The position numbers and the translations under genes are program-made. A DNA stretch of 64,000 nt, from the NCBI GenBank assembly GCA_046598415.1, contig JBKJIG010000084.1:124001-188000 (forward strand). The letters run 5' to 3'. Source of the DNA: VFJZ01 sp046598415. GTDB lineage: Bacteria; Actinomycetota; Thermoleophilia; Gaiellales; F1-60-MAGs149. Positions 49,724-58,741 of the stretch are shown here, one piece after another (positions within the stretch are counted from its first letter, which is position 1; the number at the start of each line of letters is the position of its first letter). The notes below the pieces were generated by a model, which saw nothing but the letters and a program-made list of their open reading frames with translations, was not told the origin of the DNA and searched no databases.

Positions 49724-50283
49724 TGGCGACCGAGACGCAGATCCCGCGCCTCAAGACGCGCTACCTCGAGGAGATCCGGCCGCGCCTGCAGGAGCGCCTC
49801 GAGATGACGACGCCGATGCGCGTCCCCAAGGTCACCAAGGTGACGCTCAACATGGGCGTCGGCGAGGCGAAGACCGATCGCAAGGCGCTCGAGCATGCGC
49901 AGGCGCAGCTCGGCCTGATCGCGGGCCAGCAGCCGGTCGTGACGCGGGCCAAGAAGTCGATCGCCGGCTTCAAGATCCGCGAGGGCATGGAGATCGGGAC
50001 GAAGGTCACGCTCCGCGGCGACTACATGTACGAGTTCCTCGACCGGTTGCTGACCATCGCGCTGCCGCGGATCCGCGACTTCCGAGGGATCAACCCCAAC
50101 TCGTTCGATGGCCGCGGGAACTTCTCCCTCGGCGTCCGGGAGCAGATCATCTTCCCGGAGATCGACTACGACGCAATCGACCAGGTGCGCGGTCTGGACG
50201 TGACCATCACGACCTCCGCACGCACCGATGACGAGGCACGCGAGCTCCTGCGAGAGCTCGGCATGCCGTTCCGGGAGAGCTGA
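49723..50283 (+). CDS. rplE: 50S ribosomal protein L5
   Basis: A 186-residue L5 (PKVTKVTLNMGVGEAKTDRK, VTRAKKSIAGFKIREGMEIG, NFSLGVREQIIFPEIDYDA). It binds 5S rRNA and touches S13. The GTG start overlaps the rplX TAG by one base. Confidence 0.97.
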   Translation: MATETQIPRLKTRYLEEIRPRLQERLEMTTPMRVPKVTKVTLNMGVGEAKTDRKALEHAQAQLGLIAGQQPVVTRAKKSIAGFKIREGMEIGTKVTLRGDYMYEFLDRLLTIALPRIRDFRGINPNSFDGRGNFSLGVREQIIFPEIDYDAIDQVRGLDVTITTSARTDDEARELLRELGMPFRES

Positions 50284-50286
50284 GCA

Positions 50287-50472
50287 ATGGCGAAGACATC
50301 GCTGAAGGTCAAGGCCGCCCGGCCGCCCAAGTACAAGGTCCGTGGCTACACGCGCTGTCAGAAGTGCGGCCGCCCGCGCGCCGTGTACCGGAAGTTCGGC
50401 CTGTGCCGCATCTGCCTGCGGGAGCTCGCCCACGCGGGCGTCATCCCCGGCATGACGAAGTCGAGCTGGTAG
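50287..50472 (+). CDS. rpsZ: 30S ribosomal protein S14 type Z (zinc form)
   Basis: A 61-residue zinc-binding S14 with cysteines C24, C27, C40 and C43 (TRCQKCGRP, GLCRICLREL). This short form is typical of Gram-positive spc operons. It lies three bases after rplE. Confidence 0.96.
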   Translation: MAKTSLKVKAARPPKYKVRGYTRCQKCGRPRAVYRKFGLCRICLRELAHAGVIPGMTKSSW

Positions 50473-50478
50473 GGACGT

Positions 50479-50874
50479 ATGCAAACCGACCCCATCGCCG
50501 ACATGCTGACCCGTATCCGCAACGCCAACACGGCGCTCGCGGAGGTCACCAAGATGCCCGTCTCGAAGCAGAAGCTCGAGATCGCGCGAATCCTCCTGGA
50601 CGAGGGCTACATCGCCTCGTACCGGGTCGACAAGGCCGAGCCGGTCGACCTGCTGGTGGTGGAGCTGAAGTACGGCTCCAACCGCGAGCGCGTCATCTCG
50701 GGCCTGAAGCGCGTCTCGAAGCCGGGCCGCCGCATCTACGCATCCAAGGACCGTCTGCCGCGCGTGCTCGGCGGGCTCGGCTGCGCGATCATCTCCACCT
50801 CGAACGGCGTGTGCACCGCCGCGGATGCCGGTAAGCGCGGCATCGGCGGAGAAGTGCTCGCGTTCGTGTGGTGA
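50479..50874 (+). CDS. rpsH: 30S ribosomal protein S8
   Basis: A 131-residue S8 (TDPIADMLTRIRNANTA, KPGRRIYASKDRLPRVLGGL, STSNGVCTAADAGKRGIGGE). It organises the central domain of 16S rRNA and represses spc operons in some bacteria; no mRNA mimic was recognised here. Confidence 0.97.
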   Translation: MQTDPIADMLTRIRNANTALAEVTKMPVSKQKLEIARILLDEGYIASYRVDKAEPVDLLVVELKYGSNRERVISGLKRVSKPGRRIYASKDRLPRVLGGLGCAIISTSNGVCTAADAGKRGIGGEVLAFVW

Positions 50875-50878
50875 CGTC

Positions 50879-51412
50879 GTGAGCCGCATCGGACGTCTCC
50901 CCATCCCCGTGCCCGACGGCGTCGAGATCTCGACGTCGCCCGGCCGGATCACGGTCACGGGCCCGAAGGGCTCCCTCGACCAGGAACTCTCGCCCGACAT
51001 GGCGATCGCGCACGAGGGCTCGACCCTCGTCGTGTCGCGTCCGACGGATCGCGCCGACCATCGCGCGCTCCACGGCCTCACCCGCTCGCTCGTCGCGAAC
51101 ATGGTCGAGGGCGTCACCAAGGGCTACGAGAAGCGGCTCGAAATCCAGGGAGTCGGCTACCGTGCCACTCCCAAGGGTTCGGATATCGAGTTCGCTCTCG
51201 GCTTCTCGCACACCATCACCGTGAAGCCGCCGCAGGGAATCGAGTTCGAGGTCCCGTCGCCGACGCTGGTCGTCGTGCGGGGCATCGACAAGCAGGCCGT
51301 CGGCCAGATCGCGGCCAACATCCGCGGTCTCAAGCCGCCGGAGCCCTACAAGGGCAAGGGCATCCGCTACGCGGGTGAACGGGTCATCCGCAAGGTCGGC
51401 AAGCGCGCGTAG
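50879..51412 (+). CDS. rplF: 50S ribosomal protein L6
   Basis: A 177-residue L6 (SRIGRLPIPVPDGVEI, VTGPKGSLDQELSPDM, EPYKGKGIRYAGERVIRKVG). It lies near the sarcin-ricin loop. The start is GTG at 50879, four bases after the rpsH stop. Confidence 0.97.
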   Translation: MSRIGRLPIPVPDGVEISTSPGRITVTGPKGSLDQELSPDMAIAHEGSTLVVSRPTDRADHRALHGLTRSLVANMVEGVTKGYEKRLEIQGVGYRATPKGSDIEFALGFSHTITVKPPQGIEFEVPSPTLVVVRGIDKQAVGQIAANIRGLKPPEPYKGKGIRYAGERVIRKVGKRA

Positions 51413-51426
51413 TCGGAGTTGAAACG

Positions 51427-51776
51427 ATGAGCAAGTTGACAAAGGAGCAGGCGAGAAGACGGCGTCACGCACGGGTCCGCGCGAAGGTGCGCGGAACGAC
51501 CGAGCGTCCCCGTCTGGCCGTCTACCGCTCCAACCGCACCATCTACGTCCAGTTGATCGACGATGCCAAGGGCACCACGCTCGCCTCCGCCGACTCGCGC
51601 ACCGCTGCGGGCGATGGAGACAAGAGCGCGCAGGCGAAGGCGGTCGGCAAGCTGATCGCCGAGCGTGCGAAGGCCGCCGGCATCGAAACCGTCGTGTTCG
51701 ATCGCGGCGGCTTCCTCTACCACGGCAGGGTCAAGGCCCTGGCAGAGGGAGCGCGCGAGGGAGGGCTCAGCTTCTA

Positions 51777-51777
<1 letters not shown>
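51427..51777 (+). CDS. rplR: 50S ribosomal protein L18
   Basis: A 116-residue L18 (RRRRHARVRAKVRGTTERPR, LAVYRSNRTIYVQLIDD, FDRGGFLYHGRVKALAEGAR). It binds 5S rRNA with L5. Its TAG overlaps the GTG of rpsE by one base. Confidence 0.97.
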
Positions 51778-52372
<595 letters not shown>

Positions 52373-52373
<1 letters not shown>

Positions 52374-52555
52374 TGGCGCTGAAGGTCACGCAGGTGCGGT
52401 CCGCGATCCGCGTGCAGAAAGAGCACCGCGGCACGCTCAAGTCGCTCGGCCTCGGCCGCATCGGTCGCAGCCGCGTGCACCAGGACTCGCCGTCCCTGCA
52501 GGGGCAGCTGCACCAGGTCGGTTACCTCGTCTCGGTCGAGGAGGTCGCCGAGTAA
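52373..52555 (+). CDS. rpmD: 50S ribosomal protein L30
   Basis: A 60-residue L30 (KVTQVRSAIRVQKEHRGTLK, SLGLGRIGRSRVHQDSPSLQ). Coupled to rpsE by TGATG and to rplO by TAATG. Confidence 0.96.
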
Positions 52556-53049
52556 TGCCCGAGATCGGATTGCACAACCTGAGCCCGGCTCCGGGCTCCA
52601 CGAAGCAGCGCAAGCGCATCGGCCGCGGCATCGCGTCGGGCCAGGGCAAGACGTCCGGGCGCGGCCAGAAGGGCCAGAAGTCGCGGTCGGGCTCGCACAT
52701 GATGCGCGCCGGCTTCGAGGGCGGCCAGAACCCGCTGTACATGCGGACCGGCAAGCTGCGCGGCAACTTCATGAAGAAGTCGATGCCGGTCGGCCCGTTC
52801 CGCACCTCGAACGAGATCGTCAACCTGTCCGACCTGGCCGAGCGGTTCGGCGCCGGGGCCGAGGTCACGCCGGCGACGCTGGTCGCGGCCGGTCTGCTGA
52901 AGAACACCAAGGAGCCCGTGAAGGTGCTCGGTCGCGGTGACCTCACGCACGCCCTCACCATCTCCGTGCACGGCGTCTCGGCGTCCGCCCGCGAGAAGAT
53001 CGAGGCCGCAGGCGGAACGGTCACCCTGATCGGCGACTCGGACGGGTAG
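52555..53049 (+). CDS. rplO: 50S ribosomal protein L15
   Basis: A 164-residue L15 with the glycine-rich N-terminal arm (GRGIASGQGKTSGRGQKGQK) and the conserved GFEGGQNPLYMR. A late 50S assembly protein. Its TAG stop is also part of a TAGAGT box ahead of secY. Confidence 0.96.
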   Translation: MPEIGLHNLSPAPGSTKQRKRIGRGIASGQGKTSGRGQKGQKSRSGSHMMRAGFEGGQNPLYMRTGKLRGNFMKKSMPVGPFRTSNEIVNLSDLAERFGAGAEVTPATLVAAGLLKNTKEPVKVLGRGDLTHALTISVHGVSASAREKIEAAGGTVTLIGDSDG

Positions 53050-53058
53050 AGTGGGACG

Positions 53059-54321
53059 GTGATCTCCGCCCTCGGCAACGCCTTCCGCATCCCCGATACG
53101 CGTCGACGGCTCGCGGTGACGGCGTTCATCCTCGCGCTCTACCGGCTCGGCTCGTGGCTCCCGACTCCGGGTGTCAACCCGCAGACCGTCCGCGACCTGT
53201 TCAACCAGTCCGGCTCGGGCACCATCCTCGGCTACCTGAATCTGTTCTCCGGTCAGGCCCTGCAGAACCTGAGCCTGTTCGCACTCGGGATCATGCCCTA
53301 CATCACGGCCAGCATCATCATGCAGCTGCTCGCCGTGGTCGTGCCGACGCTCGAGAAGATGCAGAAGGAGGGCGAGGCCGGGCAGCGCCGCATCACCCAG
53401 TACACGCGCTACCTCACGGTCGCGCTCGCCGCCGGCCAGTCCGCGGGCTACGTGGTCGTGTTCCACAACGGCTCGGCGCTGGGTGGATCGGACGCGCTGC
53501 CGAACCTGAACGCGCGCATCTTCATCCTGATCGTGCTAACGCTGACCGCCGGCTCGACGCTGCTGATGTGGATGGGCGAGTACATCACCCGCCGCGGCGT
53601 GGGCAACGGCCAGTCGCTGCTGATCTTCGCCTCGATCCTGACCTCGATCCCGACCGCCATCTCGGCCTGGCTGAACGGCGGCGTGTTCGAGAAGCTGTCG
53701 CTGCCCGTCGTCGTGCTCGCCGTGATCCTCGCGGTCGTCTTCATCAACGAGGGCCAGCGGCGGATCCCGATCCAGTACGCCCGCCGCGGCGCCACCGCCG
53801 TCGGCCAGACGACCTACATGCCGCTGCGCGTGAACATGGCCGGCGTCATCCCCGTCATCTTCGCGGCCGCCGTGCTGCTGCTGCCGCCGACCATCGGGCA
53901 GATCCTCGGCATCAACTGGCTCGCCAACACCTTCGCGCCGACCACCTGGGCGTCGATCATCCTCGAGTTCGGCCTGATCGTGGTGTTCACGTTCTTCTAC
54001 ACCGCGGTGCAGTTCAACCCGGTCGAGCAGGCCGACAACCTGAAGAAGTACGGTGGCTTCATTCCCGGCATCCGCCCGGGCCGGCCGACGGCGCAGTTCC
54101 TCGACCACGTGATGGTCCGGCTGACGCTGCCCGGCGCCCTGTACCTGGGCATCATCGCGGTGCTGCCGACGATCTTCATCCGCTACGCCGGCTTCTCGCA
54201 GGCCACGGCGCGGGCGCTCGGCGGCACGTCGATGCTGATCATCGTCGGCGTCGCACTCGACACCATGCGCCAGGTCCAGTCGCAGGTGATGATGCGGCAC
54301 TACGAGGGCTTCCTGAAGTAG
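53059..54321 (+). CDS. secY: Preprotein translocase subunit SecY
   Basis: A 420-residue channel protein with ten membrane helices. Plug region and helix 2 (FNQSGSGTILGYLNLFSGQA, IMPYITASIIMQLL), the cytoplasmic loop EKMQKEGEAGQRRITQYTRY and RRGVGNGQSLLIF are all typical. The start is GTG at 53059 with no Shine-Dalgarno sequence. TAGAGT (53047-53052), which includes the rplO stop, lies six bases upstream, so an internal leaderless promoter is possible. Five bases after the SecY stop begins a tandem pair of the 83-base junction element. Confidence 0.97.
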   Translation: MISALGNAFRIPDTRRRLAVTAFILALYRLGSWLPTPGVNPQTVRDLFNQSGSGTILGYLNLFSGQALQNLSLFALGIMPYITASIIMQLLAVVVPTLEKMQKEGEAGQRRITQYTRYLTVALAAGQSAGYVVVFHNGSALGGSDALPNLNARIFILIVLTLTAGSTLLMWMGEYITRRGVGNGQSLLIFASILTSIPTAISAWLNGGVFEKLSLPVVVLAVILAVVFINEGQRRIPIQYARRGATAVGQTTYMPLRVNMAGVIPVIFAAAVLLLPPTIGQILGINWLANTFAPTTWASIILEFGLIVVFTFFYTAVQFNPVEQADNLKKYGGFIPGIRPGRPTAQFLDHVMVRLTLPGALYLGIIAVLPTIFIRYAGFSQATARALGGTSMLIIVGVALDTMRQVQSQVMMRHYEGFLK

Positions 54322-54326
54322 TTCGT

Positions 54327-54413
54327 GTGAGTACGCAACGTCTGGAACGAAGTGGAAGGCCTTGCGTGCGGTTGCGATCGATGTGCGATCCTCGGTACGT
54401 GGGCACATCGTGA
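54327..54413 (+). repeat. 83-bp gene-junction element, copy B (first of tandem pair, secY-adk)
   Basis: A 28-codon frame from GTG 54327, five bases after the secY stop, to TGA 54411-54413. It starts VSTQRLERSGRPC and ends YVGTS, cysteines at 13 and 20. It differs from the adjacent copy at 13 of 87 positions, all in the first 35; the last 52 bases are identical. The TGA overlaps the GTG of copy C as GTGA. Hairpin I has GTACGCAA/TTGCGTGC with one G-U pair. Hairpin II has CGATGTGC/GCACATCG. The left border is TGAGT instead of TGAGC. The 5'-half differences and identical 3' half suggest an old insertion plus conversion or tandem duplication. Confidence 0.8.
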
Positions 54414-54496
54414 GCACGCAACGGTGTGAGCGGAGCGAGGACCCTTGCGTGCGGTTGCGATCGATGTGCGATCCTCGGTACGTGGGCACATCGTGA
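54410..54496 (+). repeat. 83-bp gene-junction element, copy C (second of tandem pair, coupled to adk)
   Basis: A 28-codon frame from GTG 54410 to TGA 54494-54496, overlapping the adk GTG at 54493. It starts VSTQRCERSEDPC and ends YVGTS. Hairpin I pairs GCACGCAA (54414-54421) with TTGCGTGC (54445-54452) and continues through CGGT/ACCC with one mismatch. Hairpin II pairs CGATGTGC (54462-54469) with GCACATCG (54486-54493) and takes in the first base of the adk start. adk has no AGGAG-like site of its own, so ribosomes finishing this frame probably deliver its translation. Confidence 0.8.
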
Positions 54497-55149
54497 GCAG
54501 GAACCTGCTGATCTTCGGCCCGCCCGGCGCGGGGAAGGGGACCCAGGCACCGCGGCTCGCGGCGGAGCTCGGGCTCCCGCACATCGCCACCGGCGACATG
54601 CTCCGCGCGCACCTGCGCGGCGGTTCGGAGCTGGGCCTCCGCGCCAAGGGCTTCATGGACGCGGGCGAGCTGGTGCCCGACGCGCTGGTGATCGAGATGC
54701 TGGTCGACCGCATCGCCCAGGACGACGCCCAGGGCGGGTTCCTGCTCGACGGGTTCCCGCGCAACGTCGTCCAGGCCGAGGCGCTCGACGCCGAACTGGC
54801 CCGGCACGGCCGCAAGATCGACGGCCTGCTGGTCCTCGACGTGGACGAGGAGGAGCTCGTCGAGCGCATCTCCGGTCGTCTGGTGTGCTCGAACGGCCAC
54901 CCGTGGCACGCGAGCTTCAACCCGCCCGCCACGGCCGATGTCTGCGATGTCTGCGGCTCGCCGCTGAGTCGCCGGGCCGACGACGAGCCGGACGTCGTGC
55001 GCAACCGCTACCGCAACGTGTACCTGGCGCAGACGGAGCCCGTGCGCGGGCACTACGCCGGGCTCGGCACCCCCGAGGCCGCCATCGACGGCACCGGCTC
55101 GACCGACGACGTCTACACGCGTCTCCGGCGCGCCGTCGACGCGCTGTGA
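54493..55149 (+). CDS. adk: Adenylate kinase (zinc-type LID)
   Basis: A 218-residue kinase interconverting ATP + AMP and 2 ADP. The P-loop is GPPGAGKGT (residues 9-17), with ATGDMLRAHL and DGFPRNVVQAEAL following. It is the long form with a LID insert (VCSNGHPWHASFNPPA, DVCDVCGSPLSRR). Three cysteines plus a histidine there could bind zinc, although the first pair is CxxGH rather than CxxC. The GTG start at 54493 overlaps the junction element frame; its stop overlaps map as GTGA. Confidence 0.95.
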   Translation: MSRNLLIFGPPGAGKGTQAPRLAAELGLPHIATGDMLRAHLRGGSELGLRAKGFMDAGELVPDALVIEMLVDRIAQDDAQGGFLLDGFPRNVVQAEALDAELARHGRKIDGLLVLDVDEEELVERISGRLVCSNGHPWHASFNPPATADVCDVCGSPLSRRADDEPDVVRNRYRNVYLAQTEPVRGHYAGLGTPEAAIDGTGSTDDVYTRLRRAVDAL

Positions 55150-55925
55150 TCGAGCGCAAGTCCACGCGGGAGATCGCCAAGCAGGCCCAGGCGGGGATGA
55201 TCGTGGCCGAGACGCTGGCACTGCTGGCCGACGCGGCAGAGCCGGGCGTCACGACGGCCGACCTCGACCGCATCGCCGAGCGCCACATCAAGCGGCGCGG
55301 CGGTGTCGCGACCTTCAAGGGCTACCGCGGCTTTCCCGGATCGATCTGCTCGTCGCCGAACGACATGATCGTGCACGGCATCCCCGGCCCCTACCTACTC
55401 GCCGACGGCGACATCCTGTCGATCGACGTCGGCGTCACCTACCGCGGCTTCGTCGGCGACTCCGCCGTCACCGTCCCGGTCGGCCAGGTGACCGCCGCGA
55501 CGCTGCGGCTGCTCGCCGTCTGCCAGGAGAGCCTGCGCCGGATGGTCGAGCAGTGCGTGGTCGGCAACCGCCTGCTCGACCTCGGCCACGCGTGCCAGAC
55601 GTACGTCGAGGCGGAGGGCTTCGGCGTCGTCCGCCAGCTCGTCGGCCACGGCGTCGGGCGGCGCATGCACGAGGACCCGCAGATCCCGAACTTCGGGCCG
55701 CCCGGCCGCGGGCCCGAGCTGCAGGAGGGCATGGTGTTCGCGATCGAGCCGATGATCACCGCCGGCTCGCACGACATCCGCCTCGACCCCGACGGCTGGT
55801 CGATCTTCACCACCGACGGATCGATGGCCGCGCACTTCGAGCACACCGTCGCGATCACCGCCGATGGCCCGCAGATCCTCACCCTCGGGCCCGACGGCAC
55901 CAGCGTCGTGTACCGTCCGATCTAG
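55146..55925 (+). CDS. map: Type I methionine aminopeptidase
   Basis: A 259-residue M24A enzyme. Metal ligands and substrate histidines are in NDMIVHGIPG, SIDVGVTYRGFVGD, GHGVGRRMHEDP, VFAIEPMI and AHFEHTV. It lies in its conserved place after adk and is the housekeeping copy; a second copy is at 28.3 kb. The GTG overlaps the adk stop. infA, which usually follows, is not here. Confidence 0.96.
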   Translation: MIERKSTREIAKQAQAGMIVAETLALLADAAEPGVTTADLDRIAERHIKRRGGVATFKGYRGFPGSICSSPNDMIVHGIPGPYLLADGDILSIDVGVTYRGFVGDSAVTVPVGQVTAATLRLLAVCQESLRRMVEQCVVGNRLLDLGHACQTYVEAEGFGVVRQLVGHGVGRRMHEDPQIPNFGPPGRGPELQEGMVFAIEPMITAGSHDIRLDPDGWSIFTTDGSMAAHFEHTVAITADGPQILTLGPDGTSVVYRPI

Positions 55926-56021
55926 TGTTCGCGGCGCCCTGAGCTGCCGACGACCTTCCGGCTGCGGCACGAGCGCGTCGGCAGACGTTCGCCTGCTGGC
56001 GCCCTTCTCGGATCCGATCGG

Positions 56022-56090
56022 TACACTGCGCTGGCTCGCGTCCGGTCCGCCGGGCGTCCGGCGCGCCCTCCCAGTTCGCTCTGGTAGAGT
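56022..56090 (+). promoter_or_regulatory. Candidate promoters in the map-rpmJ gap
   Basis: The 273-base gap after map (55926-56198) contains no reading frame resembling initiation factor IF-1. TACACT (56022-56027) and TAGAGT (56085-56090) are -10-like boxes; the second would give a leader of about 100 bases to rpmJ. A hairpin CGCCGG/CCGGCG lies just upstream of the rpmJ ribosome binding site. The alpha operon thus probably has its own promoter. Confidence 0.4.
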
Positions 56091-56198
56091 GCGCCGATCG
56101 CGAGGTGCGGTGGCTGGCGTTTGCACGCGCCCGTACACCACAGCGCCGCGTCTCCGCACCACTTTCGACGCCGGTCTTCGGGCCGGCGAGGGGGATTC

Positions 56199-56312
56199 AT
56201 GAAGGTTCGTCCCAGCGTCAAGCCGATGTGCGACAAGTGCCGGATCATCCGGCGCGCCGGCAACGTGCTCGTGATTTGCCCGAATCCCCGCCACAAGCAG
56301 CGCCAGGGCTAG
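56199..56312 (+). CDS. rpmJ: 50S ribosomal protein L36 (zinc form)
   Basis: A 37-residue L36 with zinc ligands C11, C14, C27 and H32 (CDKCRIIRRAG, VICPNPRHKQRQG). The ATG at 56199 follows GAGGGGG. First gene of the alpha operon in this genome because infA is missing. Confidence 0.96.
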   Translation: MKVRPSVKPMCDKCRIIRRAGNVLVICPNPRHKQRQG

Positions 56313-56325
56313 GAGCACACAGGAA

Positions 56326-56697
56326 TTGGCCCGTATCGCAGGCGTCAATCTCCCGCGCGAGAAGCGGACGGAGATCGGCCTCACTTACATCTACGGCATC
56401 GGTCGCTCGACCTCGCAGAAGGTCTGCGGCGAGCTGACGATCGATACCAACACCAAGGTGCGCGACCTCACCGATGCTGAGGTCGCTCGTCTGCGCGCCT
56501 ATATCGACGCGAACCTCACGGTCGAGGGTGACCTCCGCCGCGAACGGTCGTCGGACATCAAGCGGCTGATGGAAATCGGTTGCTACCGGGGTCTGCGGCA
56601 TCGCCGCGGCCTCCCCGTCCGTGGCCAGCGAACACGAACCAACGCGCGCACGCGCAAGGGGCCGAAGAAGACCGTCGGCCGTCAGCGCAAGAAGTAG
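56326..56697 (+). CDS. rpsM: 30S ribosomal protein S13
   Basis: A 123-residue S13 (RIAGVNLPREKRTEIGLTYI, YGIGRSTSQKVC, GLRHRRGLPVRGQRTRTNAR). The start is TTG at 56326, supported by ACAGGAA six bases before and by conserved family alignment (LARIAGV). Confidence 0.97.
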   Translation: MARIAGVNLPREKRTEIGLTYIYGIGRSTSQKVCGELTIDTNTKVRDLTDAEVARLRAYIDANLTVEGDLRRERSSDIKRLMEIGCYRGLRHRRGLPVRGQRTRTNARTRKGPKKTVGRQRKK

Positions 56698-56722
56698 AAC
56701 GAGAAAGGATCGAGGCCGCTAC

Positions 56723-57130
56723 ATGGCTCCCCCGCGCAGGCAAAGCGGCACCCGCGGCCGCACGCGCCGCAAGGTGCGTAAGAACATCGCCGTCGGACAG
56801 GCGCATATCAAGACGTCGTTCAACAACACGCACGTCGCGCTCACCGATCGCGAGGGCAACGTCATCGCGTGGAAGAGCGCGGGCGCTGCGGGCTTCAAGG
56901 GCTCGCGCAAGTCGACGCCGTTCGCCGCGCAGGTGACCGCCGACCTCTGTGCCCGTGAGGGAATGGAGCATGGCCTGCAGAAGGTCGAGGTCTTCGTGAA
57001 GGGCCCCGGTTCGGGCCGCGAGACCGCGATTCGCTCGCTGCAGGCGGCAGGCCTCGAGATCGTGTCCGTCAAGGACGTCTCCCCGCAGGCGCACAACGGT
57101 TGCCGGCCGCGCAAGCGGCGGCGCGTCTAA
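56723..57130 (+). CDS. rpsK: 30S ribosomal protein S11
   Basis: A 135-residue S11 (HIKTSFNNTHVALTDREGNV, SRKSTPFAAQVTADLCAREG, AHNGCRPRKRRRV). It lines the mRNA exit channel. AAAGGATCGAGG lies upstream of the ATG. Confidence 0.97.
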   Translation: MAPPRRQSGTRGRTRRKVRKNIAVGQAHIKTSFNNTHVALTDREGNVIAWKSAGAAGFKGSRKSTPFAAQVTADLCAREGMEHGLQKVEVFVKGPGSGRETAIRSLQAAGLEIVSVKDVSPQAHNGCRPRKRRRV

Positions 57131-57152
57131 GAACTCCGGCCGATAGGAAACG

Positions 57153-57773
57153 ATGGCCCGTACCACTGGTCCCAAGTGCAAGCAGTGTCGCCGTGAGGGC
57201 ATGAAGCTGTTCCTCAAGGGCGAGCGCTGTCTTACCGAGAAGTGCGGCATCGAGCGCCGCTCGTACCCGCCCGGCCAGCATGGCCGCGGCCGAACGAAGC
57301 AGTCCGAGTACCTGACGCAGCTGCGCGAGAAGCAGAAGGCGAAGCGGTACTACGGCGTGCTCGAGAAGCAGTTCCGGAACTACTACGAGAAGGCGTCGCG
57401 GCGCACCGGCATCACCGGTGAGAACCTGTTGCGCTTCCTCGAGCTCCGTCTCGACAACGTGGTGTACCGGCTGGGCTTCGCGGCCTCGCGGGCTCAGGCC
57501 CGCCAGTTCGTGCGTCACGGTCATTTCCTCGTGAACGGCCGGCGGGTCAATATCCCGAGCTTCCAGCTGCGTCCCGATGACGTGCTCTCGATGCGCTCCG
57601 GCTCCACCGCCGAGGAGTCCATCAGAGATGCAACCGATCTGACCGCCTCCGTAGCCTCCTGGCTGCAGGCCGACCATGACAACCTGACGGGCAAGGTGCT
57701 CCGCCACCCGGACCGCGAAGAGATCGACACGCCGGTTCAGGAGCAGCTAATCGTCGAGCTCTACTCGAAGTGA
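57153..57773 (+). CDS. rpsD: 30S ribosomal protein S4 (zinc-finger form)
   Basis: A 206-residue S4. The N-terminus has four cysteines (C9, C12, C26, C31), the zinc-binding version. The S4 RNA-binding domain (LELRLDNVVYRLGFAASRAQ, ARQFVRHGHFLVNGRRVN) is intact. It is an assembly initiator of the 30S body and possible translational repressor of the alpha operon. Confidence 0.97.
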   Translation: MARTTGPKCKQCRREGMKLFLKGERCLTEKCGIERRSYPPGQHGRGRTKQSEYLTQLREKQKAKRYYGVLEKQFRNYYEKASRRTGITGENLLRFLELRLDNVVYRLGFAASRAQARQFVRHGHFLVNGRRVNIPSFQLRPDDVLSMRSGSTAEESIRDATDLTASVASWLQADHDNLTGKVLRHPDREEIDTPVQEQLIVELYSK

Positions 57774-58741
57774 TGACCACCATGCTCGAGTTCCAGATCC
57801 CGCAGATCACCGCCGAAGAGGTCGACGACCACCGTGGAGTGTTCACGGTCGAGCCGCTCGATCGTGGCTTTGGCTACACCTTCGGCAACTCGCTGCGGCG
57901 CGTTCTACTCTCCTCGCTGGAGGGCTGTGCCGTCACGTCCGTCAAGATCGAGGGCGTCCAGCACGAGTTCACGACGATTCCCGGCGTCCGCGAGGACGTC
58001 ACGGACATCATCCTGAACCTGAAGGGCCTCGTCTGCCGCCTCCACGGTGAGGCGCCGGAGATCGAGGCCGACATCTCCAAGGACGGGCCGGGCGTCGTCA
58101 CGGCAGGGGACATCGTCTCCTCCGCCGACCTCGAGATCCTCAACCCCGACCTCGTGCTGTGCCACCTGTCCGACGGCGCGCGCTTCGAGATGACGGTCAC
58201 GATCGGCCGCGGCCGCGGGTATCACCCGGCCGAGCTGAACAAGGGCTTCGAGACGACCATCGGCGTGATTCCGGTCGACTCGATCTTCTCGCCCGTCCGG
58301 CGTGTCACCTATCACGTCGACACGGCGCGCGTCGGCCAGCGAACCGACTTCGACAAGCTGACGCTGGACGTGAAGACGAATGGCGCCGTCAACCCGAAGG
58401 ACGCCGTCACGCAGGCGGCCGAGCTGCTGATCCGGCAGCTGGCCATCTTCACGACCCTCGACACGGCCGAGCTGCTCTCCAGCGTCACCGCCGCGATGCC
58501 CGGCACCGAGCCGGATGCCCCGCAGGCGCACGGCATGGAGAACATCCTCATCGAGGAGCTCGAGCTCGGCGTCCGCTCCTACAACTGCCTGAAGCGCGTC
58601 GGTATCGAGACCATCGGTGACCTCGTGTCGAAGACGGAGCAGGAGCTCGCCGCGATCCCGAACTTCGGCAAGAAGTCGATCGAGGAAGTCAAGGAGACGC
58701 TGGCCGCCCACGGGCTGTACCTGCGCGGTGACGAGCCGTGA
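57773..58741 (+). CDS. rpoA: DNA-directed RNA polymerase subunit alpha
   Basis: A 322-residue alpha subunit. The N-terminal assembly domain has RGFGYTFGNSLRRVLLSSLE. The C-terminal domain (about 250-315) has LELGVRSYNCLKRVGIETIG and KKSIEEVKETLAAHGL, which bind UP elements and activators. ATG 57773 overlaps the rpsD stop as TGATG; a GTG one codon earlier and an ATG at 57782 are alternatives. The stop overlaps rplQ as GTGA. Confidence 0.97.
   Translation: MTTMLEFQIPQITAEEVDDHRGVFTVEPLDRGFGYTFGNSLRRVLLSSLEGCAVTSVKIEGVQHEFTTIPGVREDVTDIILNLKGLVCRLHGEAPEIEADISKDGPGVVTAGDIVSSADLEILNPDLVLCHLSDGARFEMTVTIGRGRGYHPAELNKGFETTIGVIPVDSIFSPVRRVTYHVDTARVGQRTDFDKLTLDVKTNGAVNPKDAVTQAAELLIRQLAIFTTLDTAELLSSVTAAMPGTEPDAPQAHGMENILIEELELGVRSYNCLKRVGIETIGDLVSKTEQELAAIPNFGKKSIEEVKETLAAHGLYLRGDEP

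Noticed and set aside
53047..53058. Certain internal promoter before secY
   Set aside because: TAGAGT has the leaderless spacing but consists half of the rplO stop codon inside a continuous operon. It is mentioned as possible only and not called as a feature.
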